36,274 nucleotides of DNA from JARRRD01 sp037381085 (lineage in GTDB: Bacteria > Nitrospirota > Thermodesulfovibrionia > Thermodesulfovibrionales > UBA6898), in contig JARRRD010000050.1 in the NCBI GenBank assembly GCA_037381085.1, positions 1 to 36,274 of the forward strand, in the 5' to 3' direction. Made by a program: the position numbers and the translations under genes. Shown here piece after piece: positions 16,110 through 23,959 of the stretch. The notes under the pieces were generated by a model that saw only the letters and a program-made list of their open reading frames with translations, had not been told where the DNA came from and searched no databases. The stretch's first letter is position 1. Every line of letters starts with the position of its first letter.

Positions 16110-17915
16110 TCAGTCTGCCGCCGCAAGTGCCACAGCCGCCGCAATGAGAGAGAGGTGAGTAAGTCCCTGGGGGAAATTGCCGAGCATAAGGCCCGTCGAC
16201 GTATCGAATTCCTCGGAAAAAAGACCAAGGTCATTACCGGTCGCAATAACCCTCTCGAAGACCGACTCCGCCTCGGCCTTCCTGCCCTGCCTCGCCAGGC
16301 ACTCGGCAAGCCAGAAGGAGCATGCGAGGAAAACCCCCTCTTTCCCTTGCATGCCGTCTCCATCGGCCGAATAACGGCGCAGAAGGCCGTCCTCGGAGAG
16401 GTCCTTCACGATTGCGTCCGTAGTTCGCATCATGCGCCCGTCCCTGTAATCCACAAACCCGCTGAGAGGAAGGAGAAGAAGAGAGGAATCCAGATTCGGC
16501 GATCCGAACGCCTGAATGAAGATGCCCCCCTTCCTGTCGTATCCCTTTTCTTCGATTGCTGCGCGGATCTCGCTGCACGCCTTCTGCCAGTCCCTTACAG
16601 GAGCCTGCCGGCCAAGTTCGTTCGCCATTTTGATCCCCCTGTCCAGGGCGGACCAGCACATGGCCTTCGAATGGACAAAGTGACGGGGCTTGCCCCTCAT
16701 CTCCCATATGCCCCGGTCAGGATTCTGCCATTGCCTGGCTGCCGCGTTGACCAGTTCGACCACGAATTCCCAGTAGTCGTCGTCCGGAGACTGCCCCAAT
16801 GTATGCCAGCGCCAGGCAAGGTCCAGAAGTTCGCCGTAGACATCGAGCTGTACCTGCCCCTCGGCCGCGTTTCCCACGCGAACGGGCCTTGCGCCTCTGT
16901 AACCCTCCAATCCCTCAATGTCCATCTCGGTCAGGCGGCGTTCTCCGCCTACGCCGAAGAGTATCTGGAGTTCCTCGGCACTGCCCGCCGTGCTGCGCTC
17001 GACGAAACGGCGGAAACCGTCGGCCTCACGGTGATAACCCAGCTCCCAGAGGGAACGGACGGTAAAAGCCGAATCCCTGATCCAGGTAAACCTGTAGTCC
17101 CAGTTCCGTGAACCGCCGCCGGCCTCCGGGAGAGATGTGGTCGGGGCTGCGGCAATGGCACCGGTGGGGGCATTTGAGAGGCCCTTGAGGACTATAGCCG
17201 ATCTTCTGGTCAGCTCTTCGTAAGGCCCTTCAATCCTGCCCTCTGAAGACCACGACCGCCACCAGTCGATTGTCTCATCCATTCGGCGGTCAAGCTCCCT
17301 GATTTCCGGAACGCTCACCAGTCCTTCATCGAGATCCTCCGGTTTACGGTAAAGAATCGAGATGCGTTTCCTCTCACCTGTTCCGATTACGCACGAAGCC
17401 GCCAGGTCGTGACGGTGCTTCATCTCCATCGGAAAATCGCCGGATATCAGCAGGCCGTCACTTCCGCCGATGGCTATGAAGTGATTGTCGCCTTTTTTTC
17501 TTATCCATGGTTTTACGGCACCGTAATCGAGTCGCGGCGAGACGGTAAGGTTAAGTTCCACGCTCCCACGCAGCCCTTCCACTAAGCGGAGGATCTGCCG
17601 GTAGGGGTTATGCTGTCCTCCCCTGCGCATCGGAAAGCAGTCCAGGAGCCGGACCTCGCCGTCTGCGGTCCGAAAGGTGGTTTCAAGAACGAGGGTGTTC
17701 TGAACATATCTTCTGGAAGTTTCAAATGCGGCGGTTGGTACGATCTGGCAATAGCCGCCCTTCCCCCAGTCCAGGATCCGGCCGAAACAGCTCTTCGAAT
17801 CCACGCGGGGCAGACAGCACCAGTCTATGGAGCCGGTCTTCGACACAAGCGCCGAAGAATGACAGTCGGCGATAAAGCCGTAATCTCCTATCGGGGGATA
17901 AGTTTCCTGGTCCAT
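16110..17915 (-). CDS. GH15-family glucoamylase/trehalase-like glycosidase
   Basis: A 601-residue enzyme when started at ATG 17915-17913, which has GAGGGA seven bases upstream; a longer TTG-started form (17975) has no such site. Family 15 glycosidases hydrolyse alpha-glucosidic bonds with inversion; bacterial members include glucoamylases, glucodextranases and trehalases. Visible signatures are GDYGFIADCHSSALVS at the N-terminus, SRNWDYRFTWIRDS near 269-282, the general acid Glu405 in RGIWEMRG, and SEEFD near 567-571 with the catalytic base, followed by GNFPQGLTHL. No signal peptide is seen, so it acts in the cytoplasm, on glycogen-derived oligosaccharides or trehalose; the substrate cannot be decided. 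It stands apart from the bc operon, 146 bases upstream of the Rieske gene. Confidence 0.9.
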   Translation of the reverse strand: MDQETYPPIGDYGFIADCHSSALVSKTGSIDWCCLPRVDSKSCFGRILDWGKGGYCQIVPTAAFETSRRYVQNTLVLETTFRTADGEVRLLDCFPMRRGGQHNPYRQILRLVEGLRGSVELNLTVSPRLDYGAVKPWIRKKGDNHFIAIGGSDGLLISGDFPMEMKHRHDLAASCVIGTGERKRISILYRKPEDLDEGLVSVPEIRELDRRMDETIDWWRSWSSEGRIEGPYEELTRRSAIVLKGLSNAPTGAIAAAPTTSLPEAGGGSRNWDYRFTWIRDSAFTVRSLWELGYHREADGFRRFVERSTAGSAEELQILFGVGGERRLTEMDIEGLEGYRGARPVRVGNAAEGQVQLDVYGELLDLAWRWHTLGQSPDDDYWEFVVELVNAAARQWQNPDRGIWEMRGKPRHFVHSKAMCWSALDRGIKMANELGRQAPVRDWQKACSEIRAAIEEKGYDRKGGIFIQAFGSPNLDSSLLLLPLSGFVDYRDGRMMRTTDAIVKDLSEDGLLRRYSADGDGMQGKEGVFLACSFWLAECLARQGRKAEAESVFERVIATGNDLGLFSEEFDTSTGLMLGNFPQGLTHLSLIAAAVALAAAD

Positions 17916-17961
17916 GACATTGTCCCTCTTCGTTTTCCCAGTTTTCAGGTTAGTATCATCT

Positions 17962-17987
17962 CCCGGGGTTGTCAACCCGGGTTTTTT
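17962..17987 (+). terminator. Terminator-like hairpin between divergent genes
   Basis: CCCGGGGTT (17962-17970) and AACCCGGG (17974-17981) form a strong stem with one bulged G, followed by TTTTTT on the plus strand. It lies between two divergent genes. It may stop antisense transcription coming out of the GH15 gene, or act before the response-regulator gene. Confidence 0.4.
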
Positions 17988-18111
17988 GGGTGAAGCGCGG
18001 TAACGGAGAACCGGACCCTGTGCAGGCTTGGACAGACTTCAGTTCCGGGGATTTTTTTGCAACTGTAAGGTTAATATAAAAGAAAGGCGCTTCCGCGCTT
18101 CGGGAGAGAAA

Positions 18112-18855
18112 ATGGGCAAGAAGATACTGCTGGTCGATGACAGTCACACGTTCCTGATGTACGCGGGGCTTCTGCTGAAGAGGCTGGGCTTTGCCGTTAT
18201 CCCCGCTGAAGACGGCGTGGAATTACTGGCGCTGCTAAAGCTGAGGAAGCCAGACCTTGTAATGGTGGACGTCGAGATGCCCGTGATGGACGGACTCAAG
18301 GTACTCAAATACATAAAAGAGGACAAGGAGATTTCCCATATTCCGGTAGTAATAGTGACGTCGGATTCGAACAGCACGACCATCGAAAAGTGCAATCGTC
18401 TGGGATGTTCCGGTTATCTGTTGAAGCCGATAAAAATCGACAGGCTGCATGAAGTATTACAGCATAGTTTTTTCTCTCATCGGGGAGCTTGCAGAAAATG
18501 TTTGAGGGCGCCCTATCGCGAAAAGGTGACCGTCACTTACGGAGGTTCACCGCATGAAACCTTTGCAGAGACGCTCTCTGAGGGCGGCATATATGTGAGG
18601 GATGCAAAACCTCCAAAGGTGGATGAGAAGGTGGAGGTCTCACTGCCGCTGACCGGCGGGAGCCCCGTCTCCCTGAAGGGAAGCGTGATTTACAGGAAAG
18701 AGAAGTACGGCGATTTCTCGAGTATCCCGGCGGGCATGGCTATCGCCTTTACGGGGGTCGGCGAAGACATCACGGCCAGGCTGAAGGCCCACATAGAGAA
18801 TATGTTGGCGGGGGACCTGCTGGCCGAGCAGAGCGAAACGATTATCAAACGTTGA
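18112..18855 (+). CDS. Response-regulator receiver joined to a PilZ domain
   Basis: A 247-residue two-domain protein. The start at ATG 18112 (MGKKILLVDDSHTF) has GGGAGAG just before it; an upstream ATG would add a meaningless 28 residues. The receiver holds the acidic pair Asp9/Asp10, the phosphorylation site Asp53 in MVDVEMPVMDG, Thr83 and Lys105 (LLKPIK), all intact. The C-terminal PilZ-type domain starts at RAPYR (132-136), the RxxxR di-GMP-binding box. Its second box reads TLSEGG, without the usual D/N, closer to the myxobacterial-type PilZ group; cyclic-di-GMP binding is therefore plausible but not certain. No DNA-binding domain is present, so output is probably by protein contact, perhaps in motility or polysaccharide control. 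No histidine kinase is nearby. Confidence 0.88.
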   Translation: MGKKILLVDDSHTFLMYAGLLLKRLGFAVIPAEDGVELLALLKLRKPDLVMVDVEMPVMDGLKVLKYIKEDKEISHIPVVIVTSDSNSTTIEKCNRLGCSGYLLKPIKIDRLHEVLQHSFFSHRGACRKCLRAPYREKVTVTYGGSPHETFAETLSEGGIYVRDAKPPKVDEKVEVSLPLTGGSPVSLKGSVIYRKEKYGDFSSIPAGMAIAFTGVGEDITARLKAHIENMLAGDLLAEQSETIIKR

Positions 18856-19067
18856 CCTTCCCGCAGTCTTCTCTTTGTTCGGAGTGGCGGGAACGACTTC
18901 CGCGGAATTTCGACAATACATTTACCCGGGGAATAAGTAAGGTATGCCGGAGCGCTATGGTTTTCCTGCGGCGTGCAGGGTATAATCTTATTGGGAGGAC
19001 CTGCAGGGCCTCCGGCCCGGGTTGCAAGTGAAATTTTCGTAACCTGGATAAAGGACTGTTTGCAGTT

Positions 19068-19871
19068 ATGCGGTCGTATTTTTGGAAGAAATACCTTTAC
19101 CTGTTCTTTGTCGTCGTCGTGATGCCGGCGGCAATATTCGCGGCCGTGCCCCCATGCACCGGGTATGCTTTCATGGCCGGCAGCAGCATTCTTTCACGGC
19201 AGGCCGGAATACCTCACTATCCTTTTGTAGAGCCCTTTCAGTCCGATATGAGACTCTCCCCGGGAAAATTTCTGGTCGCTGCCAGGAGCATCAGGGACCC
19301 GAGATTTCGGGAGACCGTAATCCTGCTGGTCACGCATGACTCGGCCGGCGCGATGGGTCTGATCATAAACCTGCCGACCGGGGTAAGCATATCTTCAGCC
19401 CTTCCGGAAATCAAGGAGCTCCGGAAAAGGACCGACAAGGTCTTCATCGGCGGTCCGGTCGGGGTTAATCAGCTGTTCCTCCTCATCCGGACTGACAGGC
19501 GGCCTGAAGGCGCTACGCATTTATTAAAACATACATTTGTAAGCTCAAGCATGAAAACACTGAGGCGTGTGGCCCGTGATAAGAAGAAGAGGGACAGGTT
19601 CCGGGTGTTCGCCGGATATGCGGGATGGTCTCCCGGCCAGCTTGAACGCGAGGTGGCGATGGGAAGCTGGCACGTCATGGAGGCGGATGAGAAGCTAATC
19701 TTCGCCAAAGATCCTTCAGGCCTCTGGCAGGAGCTGATCAGTCGCAGTTCAGGGATCATGGTAAGACTGCTGCCGGATGAACCTTCAGGTGTCAGAGAGG
19801 GAGCGCAGGCATCCCCGGATAATATTACGTTGACCTCAGAGGTCTTTGCCGCGCCAGTCAGTGCCCCATAA
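19068..19871 (+). CDS. YqgE/AlgH-family protein with an export signal
   Basis: A 267-residue protein. Residues from about 62 onward match the YqgE/AlgH (DUF179) family: LSPGKFLVAARSIRDPRFRE, VILLVTHDSAGAMGLIINLP, VFIGGPVG and FRVFAGYAGWSPGQLEREV are its conserved blocks. Usual members are about 190-residue cytoplasmic proteins of unclear function. This one has an extra N-terminal hydrophobic segment (YLYLFFVVVVMPAAIFAAV) suggesting a signal peptide or membrane anchor, plus a C-terminal tail. The start has only AAAGGA 12 bases upstream, so a later start is possible, though the signal-like segment argues for this one. A strong hairpin with a following T-run (19964-19994) ends the transcript. 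Confidence 0.85.
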   Translation: MRSYFWKKYLYLFFVVVVMPAAIFAAVPPCTGYAFMAGSSILSRQAGIPHYPFVEPFQSDMRLSPGKFLVAARSIRDPRFRETVILLVTHDSAGAMGLIINLPTGVSISSALPEIKELRKRTDKVFIGGPVGVNQLFLLIRTDRRPEGATHLLKHTFVSSSMKTLRRVARDKKKRDRFRVFAGYAGWSPGQLEREVAMGSWHVMEADEKLIFAKDPSGLWQELISRSSGIMVRLLPDEPSGVREGAQASPDNITLTSEVFAAPVSAP

Positions 19872-19963
19872 ATACCTTCACATTTACTGAGCCGGGCTTA
19901 TTCATGAGCGTGTGGCGGGGCTTCTGTGGAAAATGAAAATATTCTTTAGAAAATCCCCCTCTA

Positions 19964-19994
19964 TCCCCCTTTTCCAAAGGGGGAATTAATTTTT
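19964..19994 (+). terminator. Terminator after the AlgH-like gene
   Basis: TCCCCCTTT (19964-19972) pairs with AAAGGGGGA (19976-19984) around a three-base loop, followed by a T-rich stretch. C-rich/G-rich hairpins of this type also recur as intergenic repeats in related genomes. Confidence 0.6.
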
Positions 19995-20099
19995 CCCCTT
20001 CAGTATCTTCCTTAGCCCCGGCGAAATGCATGGATCATCCGACTCAGAAGTCCTGTCGTCCGTCGGAAACCTTGAGATAATCGGCGCGGAGAGTTAAAA

Positions 20100-20148
20100 T
20101 AAGGTGCGCGAGGGGCGCAGTCCTGTAACGGGGGATGCACATCCCCAT
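20100..20148 (+). promoter_or_regulatory. Possible structured leader before the DUF882 gene
   Basis: Two adjacent short hairpins can be drawn: TGCGC with GCGCA around 20103-20119, and GGGGAT with ATCCCC around 20134-20149. They lie in the ~100 bases before the leader frame at 20208. The sequence matches no riboswitch class I know (checked by eye against cyclic-di-GMP, TPP, cobalamin, THF and fluoride consensus). Confidence 0.25.
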
Positions 20149-20207
20149 CTAAAGGGGTGTGCCGCAGCAAGAAGTGCCTTGAAATCGCTTCAACCGGGAG
20201 GTAGCAA

Positions 20208-20252
20208 ATGATCGGAGGAAAATTCTGCATTTCGGGGGATATCCCCTTGTGA
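20208..20252 (+). CDS. Fourteen-residue leader frame coupled to the DUF882 gene
   Basis: ATG 20208 has a near-ideal GGGAGGT at 20196-20202. The frame encodes 14 residues and stops at TGA 20250-20252, overlapping the GTG start of the next gene (GTGA). The downstream ribosome binding site lies in the palindrome GGGGATATCCCC (20235-20246), which ribosomes reading the leader would open. This suggests translational coupling. The peptide itself may be incidental. Confidence 0.45.
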   Translation: MIGGKFCISGDIPL

Positions 20253-20770
20253 TATCGAGAAGGACCTTTATAAAGACACTCGCTGTTGCCGCTGTATTCT
20301 ATCCCCTGAACAGGGCCTTTGCAATGCCGGCGCCCGACAGGTCCCTTAATATGTACAACATTCATACCGGAGAGAGTCTAGACGTAACCTATGCCGTGAA
20401 CGGAAGTTACGATGTCGACGCGCTTGATAAAATCAACTATCTTTTGAGGTGCCATTATACCAACAAGGTGAAGACTATCGATGTGGGGGTCCTTGACCTC
20501 CTTTGCGAAATAAAGGACAGGATCGGCACTGATGAACAGATCAGGATTATCTCCGGATACCGTTCGCCGGAGTACAACGGGTATTTACGCAGTATCGGGA
20601 GGCACGTCGCAAAACACAGTTATCACATGCGCGGACTGGCCATTGACTTTACTCTCCCGGGCTTCAGGAACAGCAGGCTTTCCCACGTTGCCAAGTCCTT
20701 TTACGCGGGGGGAGTCGGTACGTATAATGAATTCGTGCATATCGATACCGGGCCTGTCCGCTACTGGTAG
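20249..20770 (+). CDS. Tat-exported DUF882/YcbK-like peptidase (M15 fold)
   Basis: A 173-residue protein starting at GTG 20249. A twin-arginine signal (SRRTFIKTLAVAAVFYPL, ending AFA) directs it to the periplasm. The mature part matches the DUF882/YcbK group of the M15 D,D-peptidase fold: RIISGYRSPEYNGYL, then HSYHMRGLAIDFTLPG with a His and Asp as zinc ligands, and EFVHIDTGPVRYW with the last His. Members trim or shape peptidoglycan cross-links. All expected metal ligands are present. Its ribosome binding site lies in a 12-base palindrome and its start overlaps the leader frame by GTGA. It opens a same-strand run of five genes. Confidence 0.87.
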   Translation: MISRRTFIKTLAVAAVFYPLNRAFAMPAPDRSLNMYNIHTGESLDVTYAVNGSYDVDALDKINYLLRCHYTNKVKTIDVGVLDLLCEIKDRIGTDEQIRIISGYRSPEYNGYLRSIGRHVAKHSYHMRGLAIDFTLPGFRNSRLSHVAKSFYAGGVGTYNEFVHIDTGPVRYW

Positions 20771-20833
20771 GTCTGGCATTTTTTTCGCTGAACCCGGGGC
20801 GGTTGAGGTTTAAGTATTTCCAAGGAGATTATC

Positions 20834-21487
20834 ATGGGCAAAGAAGAAGTTGTGAAGACAGAGCTCTTGCAGGCGGTCTTACAGTACGTGAGGGACAACC
20901 ATAAAGAAGACATTGACAAGGCGTATGATTATTTCTGGGACGAAGAAGACCCTGCGGAACTGCTCAAGGGGACCGCTCTCGAACTGGGATTCATAAATTT
21001 TGAAGACTGGCTTGTATTCGACTACAAGGTGGGCGGAGACAAGAAGACTTTTATCGATCTTTACGTCGACAAGACTACGGGACTGAAGGAAGAAGAGGTT
21101 GCCCTGCTTAACAGGATCAGGGATTCGGTGCTGAGTCTGTATGAAGTTGTTTCCGTTTCGAAGGACAAGAGGATCATACTCAAGGACCTCTTGCTGGGGG
21201 ATGAGTACAGCGTGAGAGACAAGGTTCTTACAAGAGGACTGAACAGGGGTGACATCTTTGCAACAAGACTGTTGAACCTCGACGGCAAACATGTCATGAG
21301 CGTCTGCGTGTACCCGTTCACGGCAGGACAGAAAAAAGATGTCCTCTCCACGGTGGACAAACAGTTTGCACGTTACAGGAAAAACGTAAGCGCGGCCGGC
21401 ACGATGAGGGACTACCTTAAAGATTACGGCGATGTCTTTAATCTCGCATGGTTACACCACTGTCTCCATCCGGCCTCCGGGAAGTAG
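20834..21487 (+). CDS. Conserved-looking hypothetical protein
   Basis: A 217-residue soluble protein, behind CAAGGAGA and 63 bases after the DUF882-like gene. It has no signal peptide or membrane segment. The N-terminal third is acidic and helical (AYDYFWDEEDPAELLKGTAL). The middle contains alternating strand-like segments (KRIILKDLLLGDEYSVRDKV, RGDIFATRLLNLDGKHVM), and the end is a basic helix followed by DYGDVFNLAWLHHCLHP. I do not recognise the family. Composition and start signal support a real cytoplasmic protein. Its place between a cell-wall peptidase and a glycosyltransferase hints at an envelope-related role, which is only inference. Confidence 0.75.
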   Translation: MGKEEVVKTELLQAVLQYVRDNHKEDIDKAYDYFWDEEDPAELLKGTALELGFINFEDWLVFDYKVGGDKKTFIDLYVDKTTGLKEEEVALLNRIRDSVLSLYEVVSVSKDKRIILKDLLLGDEYSVRDKVLTRGLNRGDIFATRLLNLDGKHVMSVCVYPFTAGQKKDVLSTVDKQFARYRKNVSAAGTMRDYLKDYGDVFNLAWLHHCLHPASGK

Positions 21488-21531
21488 AGACGGCCTGATC
21501 TTACCGGCCCCCTCAGCCCCATGAGGCTCCC

Positions 21532-22410
21532 ATGGAAAAAGATTATTCTTCATTCCCTCCGATAGGTATCGTTGCCTATTCAGACTTTTATGAGGTGCCG
21601 GCAAGAAGGGTCTGGGGGGATTACTGGTTTAAGGAAAATCTCCTTCTGGAATTTGTCAAAGCCGGCTACCCCGTCGACAATTCCAGCCCGAAAGTTCTCC
21701 TTCACCTTTTTGGAGAACCGCTGGAGAAAGTCCCGGCCGCCACATACAACATACTCTGGATCCACAGTCATCCCGACTGGATAAGTACGGAAGTCCTCAG
21801 GAAGTACAACAAGATCTACTGCATCTCGAAACTTTTCACTGAAAAGCTCCGGCAGATGGGGTTCGATGCTGAGTGGCTCATGGTCCCCACGGCCTTGACG
21901 CCCGCCGGATCGGAGATATGATACGACATCGTCTTCGTGGGCAACACCAGGCAGGGAAAGTTGAGAAAAGTGGTCAGCGACATGGGGACCCCGCCCTACA
22001 GGGTAAAGATATGGGGATGGGGATGGAAGGGCCTGATCCCCGATGAATGGTACGGGGGAGAATACTACGAACACCGAAAGCTCGGTGACCTTTACTCGTC
22101 GGCCAGAATTGTTCTGAACGATCATCACAAGGACATGAAGAGGGAAGGATTCATCAACCCGCGGATCCTCGACGTACTTGCCGGCGGGGGGTTTGTCCTG
22201 TCGGACCGCGTCGAGGGCATGGATGAGATTTTTCTCTGTTCGGTGCCTTCTTACGAGACAAGGGAAGAGCTGCGCAGATTGATTGAAATGTATATGACGG
22301 CTGACGCCGAAAGAATGGCTCTCAGCCTGAAGGGCAGAGAAATAGCCCTGAAGTACACCTACCGGAACGCCTGCGCCGGGATAATAAGACATATATCTTC
22401 GGTACTGTAG
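21532..22410 (+). pseudogene. Glycosyltransferase (CgeB/GT4-like), split by an in-frame TGA
   Basis: One reading frame from ATG 21532 to TAG 22410 is interrupted only by TGA at 21919-21921. Before it are 129 residues (GIVAYSDFYEVPARRVWGDY, ILWIHSHPDW). After it are 162 residues beginning YDIVFVGNTRQGK and including GFINPRILDVLAGGGFVLSD, the nucleotide-sugar-binding signature of CgeB-like/GT4 C-terminal domains. The intact enzyme would have about 292 residues and transfer a sugar from an activated donor to an unknown acceptor. The break falls exactly between the two Rossmann-like halves. Ribosomes could restart at the GTG at 21937, but there is no ribosome binding site. It is a recent nonsense change or a base error. 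Confidence 0.8.
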
Positions 22411-22473
22411 CCTGCCTGCTGCAGAAGGTCAGGTGTGCGGCGGGAAAAAGCCGTTTTTTGCTAAAGTATTACC

Positions 22474-23220
22474 ATGACCGACGACAAGGGAAATACAAGT
22501 ACCGCCGGCATCATAATCATCGGCAATGAAATACTTTCGGGAAAGGTGCGTGATTCGAACTCCTTTTATCTTGCTTCCGAATTGCGGTCCCTGGGAGTCC
22601 GCCTCATGCGGATCACCGTGATTCCCGACGATACAGGGGTCATAGGCATTGAAGCGGGACTGTTTTCGAAAAGCTATGACTACGTGTTTACCGCAGGAGG
22701 CGTGGGACCGACCCACGACGATGTTACCATGGCCGGCATAGCGAAGGGTTTCGGGACAAGACTTATCGTCCATCCTGATCTCGAACGGCGCTTTCGGCAG
22801 CGTTACGGCGATTCATGCAACGAGGCGATAATGAAAATGGCCGTCGTCCCCGAGGGAACGCAGATAATCAGCCGCGAGGGGATGCGCTTTCCGGTGATGA
22901 CTTTCAGGAACATATTCATACTGCCGGGCATCCCGGAATATCTCAGGGAAAAATTTACCGTGATAAGGGAGAGGTTCAGGTCCTCTTCCTACTGCCTGAG
23001 AAAGTTTTTCATCAACGCCGAGGAATCGGACATCGCATCCATTCTGAATTCCGTTGTTTCGGAAAATCCCGGGGTCTCTTTCGGTTCCTACCCTGTTGTC
23101 GGCAATCCGGAATACAAAGTTGTGATAACGGCGGAATGCAAGTCCGACGATCTGCTGGGCAGGGCCGTGGAGTCACTGCTGAAGGGGCTCCCCGAGAAGA
23201 TAATAGTCAGGACCGAATAG
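22474..23220 (+). CDS. CinA-type molybdopterin-binding-domain protein
   Basis: A 248-residue protein of the MoCF/CinA N-terminal family. It shows IIIIGNEILSGKVRDSNSFY at the start, the phosphate-binding TAGGVGPTHDDVT near residues 72-84, and IFILPGIPEYLREKF. The C-terminal amidase (PncC) half of full CinA is absent, as in the short archaeal-type and FAD-synthetase-related forms. Relatives act on ADP-ribose or nucleotide-type substrates or bind molybdopterin; the exact role cannot be read here. The start lacks a clear ribosome binding site. It follows the broken glycosyltransferase by 63 bases and precedes the next gene by 17, so it is in the same transcript. Confidence 0.88.
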   Translation: MTDDKGNTSTAGIIIIGNEILSGKVRDSNSFYLASELRSLGVRLMRITVIPDDTGVIGIEAGLFSKSYDYVFTAGGVGPTHDDVTMAGIAKGFGTRLIVHPDLERRFRQRYGDSCNEAIMKMAVVPEGTQIISREGMRFPVMTFRNIFILPGIPEYLREKFTVIRERFRSSSYCLRKFFINAEESDIASILNSVVSENPGVSFGSYPVVGNPEYKVVITAECKSDDLLGRAVESLLKGLPEKIIVRTE

Positions 23221-23237
23221 CGTAAAGAAGGACGGGC

Positions 23238-23792
23238 ATGGGACACAAGAGAATTCTCGGAAAGACAAGAGATTTCATAACGGGACGTGAGATTACCGAC
23301 ACAGACGACGAGAGGTACCGCCAGAAACTTGCGAGGCTCCTGGTCGAAGAGATGGGATATGAAAAAGGGGACATCGAGCCAAGACGCAGGATCGAGATGA
23401 CTATCGAAAACAAGACCGTGCTGTCGATGGTCGATTTTGTCGTCAGGGTGGAAGGAAGGAACTTTATGGTGATCAAGTACGGCCCGGGTTCCATCGTAAC
23501 GCGGGAGCGCCCTTCCCTGGCATCGGCCCGTCTCCTGGGCGGATACCAGGTGCCTTTCACGGTAGTGACCAACGGGGAAGACGCCGAGGTCCTCGACACG
23601 GATTCAGGGGAGGTAATCGGCACCGGGCTTGAATCGATACCGGACAAAAAAACCGCGCTCGGGCAGCTGGACGGCGTCACCTTCCGGCAATTGTCCCCCG
23701 AGAGGATCGAGGCCGAAAAGAGGGTCCTTTCGGCATATGACTGGCTCGAACACTCACTCGAATGCGACGACGACTGGTGCGCTCCGGAATAA
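23238..23792 (+). CDS. Stand-alone HsdR N-terminal-like protein without nuclease residues
   Basis: A 184-residue protein like the N-terminal nuclease domain of type I restriction subunits (HSDR_N_2 group). The pattern is an N-terminal helix (ERYRQKLARLLVEEMGYEKG), a basic strand (EPRRRIEMTI), and the core strand pair VDFVVRVEGRNFMVIKYGPG. In active domains the second strand reads V-E-C-K-A-P-G. Here it reads V-I-K-Y-G-P-G, so the catalytic Glu and Lys are lost at residues 79 and 81, while Asp66 is kept. No helicase, HsdM or HsdS gene is nearby. It is probably a non-catalytic relative, common as a housekeeping orphan in some anaerobes. The ribosome binding site AAGGAC is adequate. Confidence 0.8.
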   Translation: MGHKRILGKTRDFITGREITDTDDERYRQKLARLLVEEMGYEKGDIEPRRRIEMTIENKTVLSMVDFVVRVEGRNFMVIKYGPGSIVTRERPSLASARLLGGYQVPFTVVTNGEDAEVLDTDSGEVIGTGLESIPDKKTALGQLDGVTFRQLSPERIEAEKRVLSAYDWLEHSLECDDDWCAPE

Positions 23793-23959
23793 TTCGGCTG
23801 CAGGCCTTCAGCGTTCAGCGACAAACTCATGAATCATCCTGGCTGCAATGTAAAGTCTTTCGCCGACAGCTTACAGTCGATTGCTAAACACCGGCATCGA
23901 CGAAATTGAGGCGTGTACAGGCGATAACGCTCCTTTTACACTCCGCCGGGGGACACTTA

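Noticed and set aside
16155..17111. 318-codon plus-strand open frame
   Set aside because: It is antisense to the GH15 gene, whose catalytic motifs are all present on the other strand.
20020..20207. Riboswitch before the DUF882 gene
   Set aside because: Two hairpins can be folded, but no conserved core of a riboswitch class I know is present; kept only as a low-confidence structured leader.
21919..21921. TGA in the glycosyltransferase as selenocysteine or a recoded codon
   Set aside because: No convincing selenocysteine-insertion hairpin follows, the family has no Cys/Sec at this point, and other genes here end in TGA while TGG encodes Trp normally.
21580..22392. 270-codon minus-strand open frame
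   Set aside because: It is antisense to both halves of the glycosyltransferase, which show clear family motifs; the minus frame shows none.
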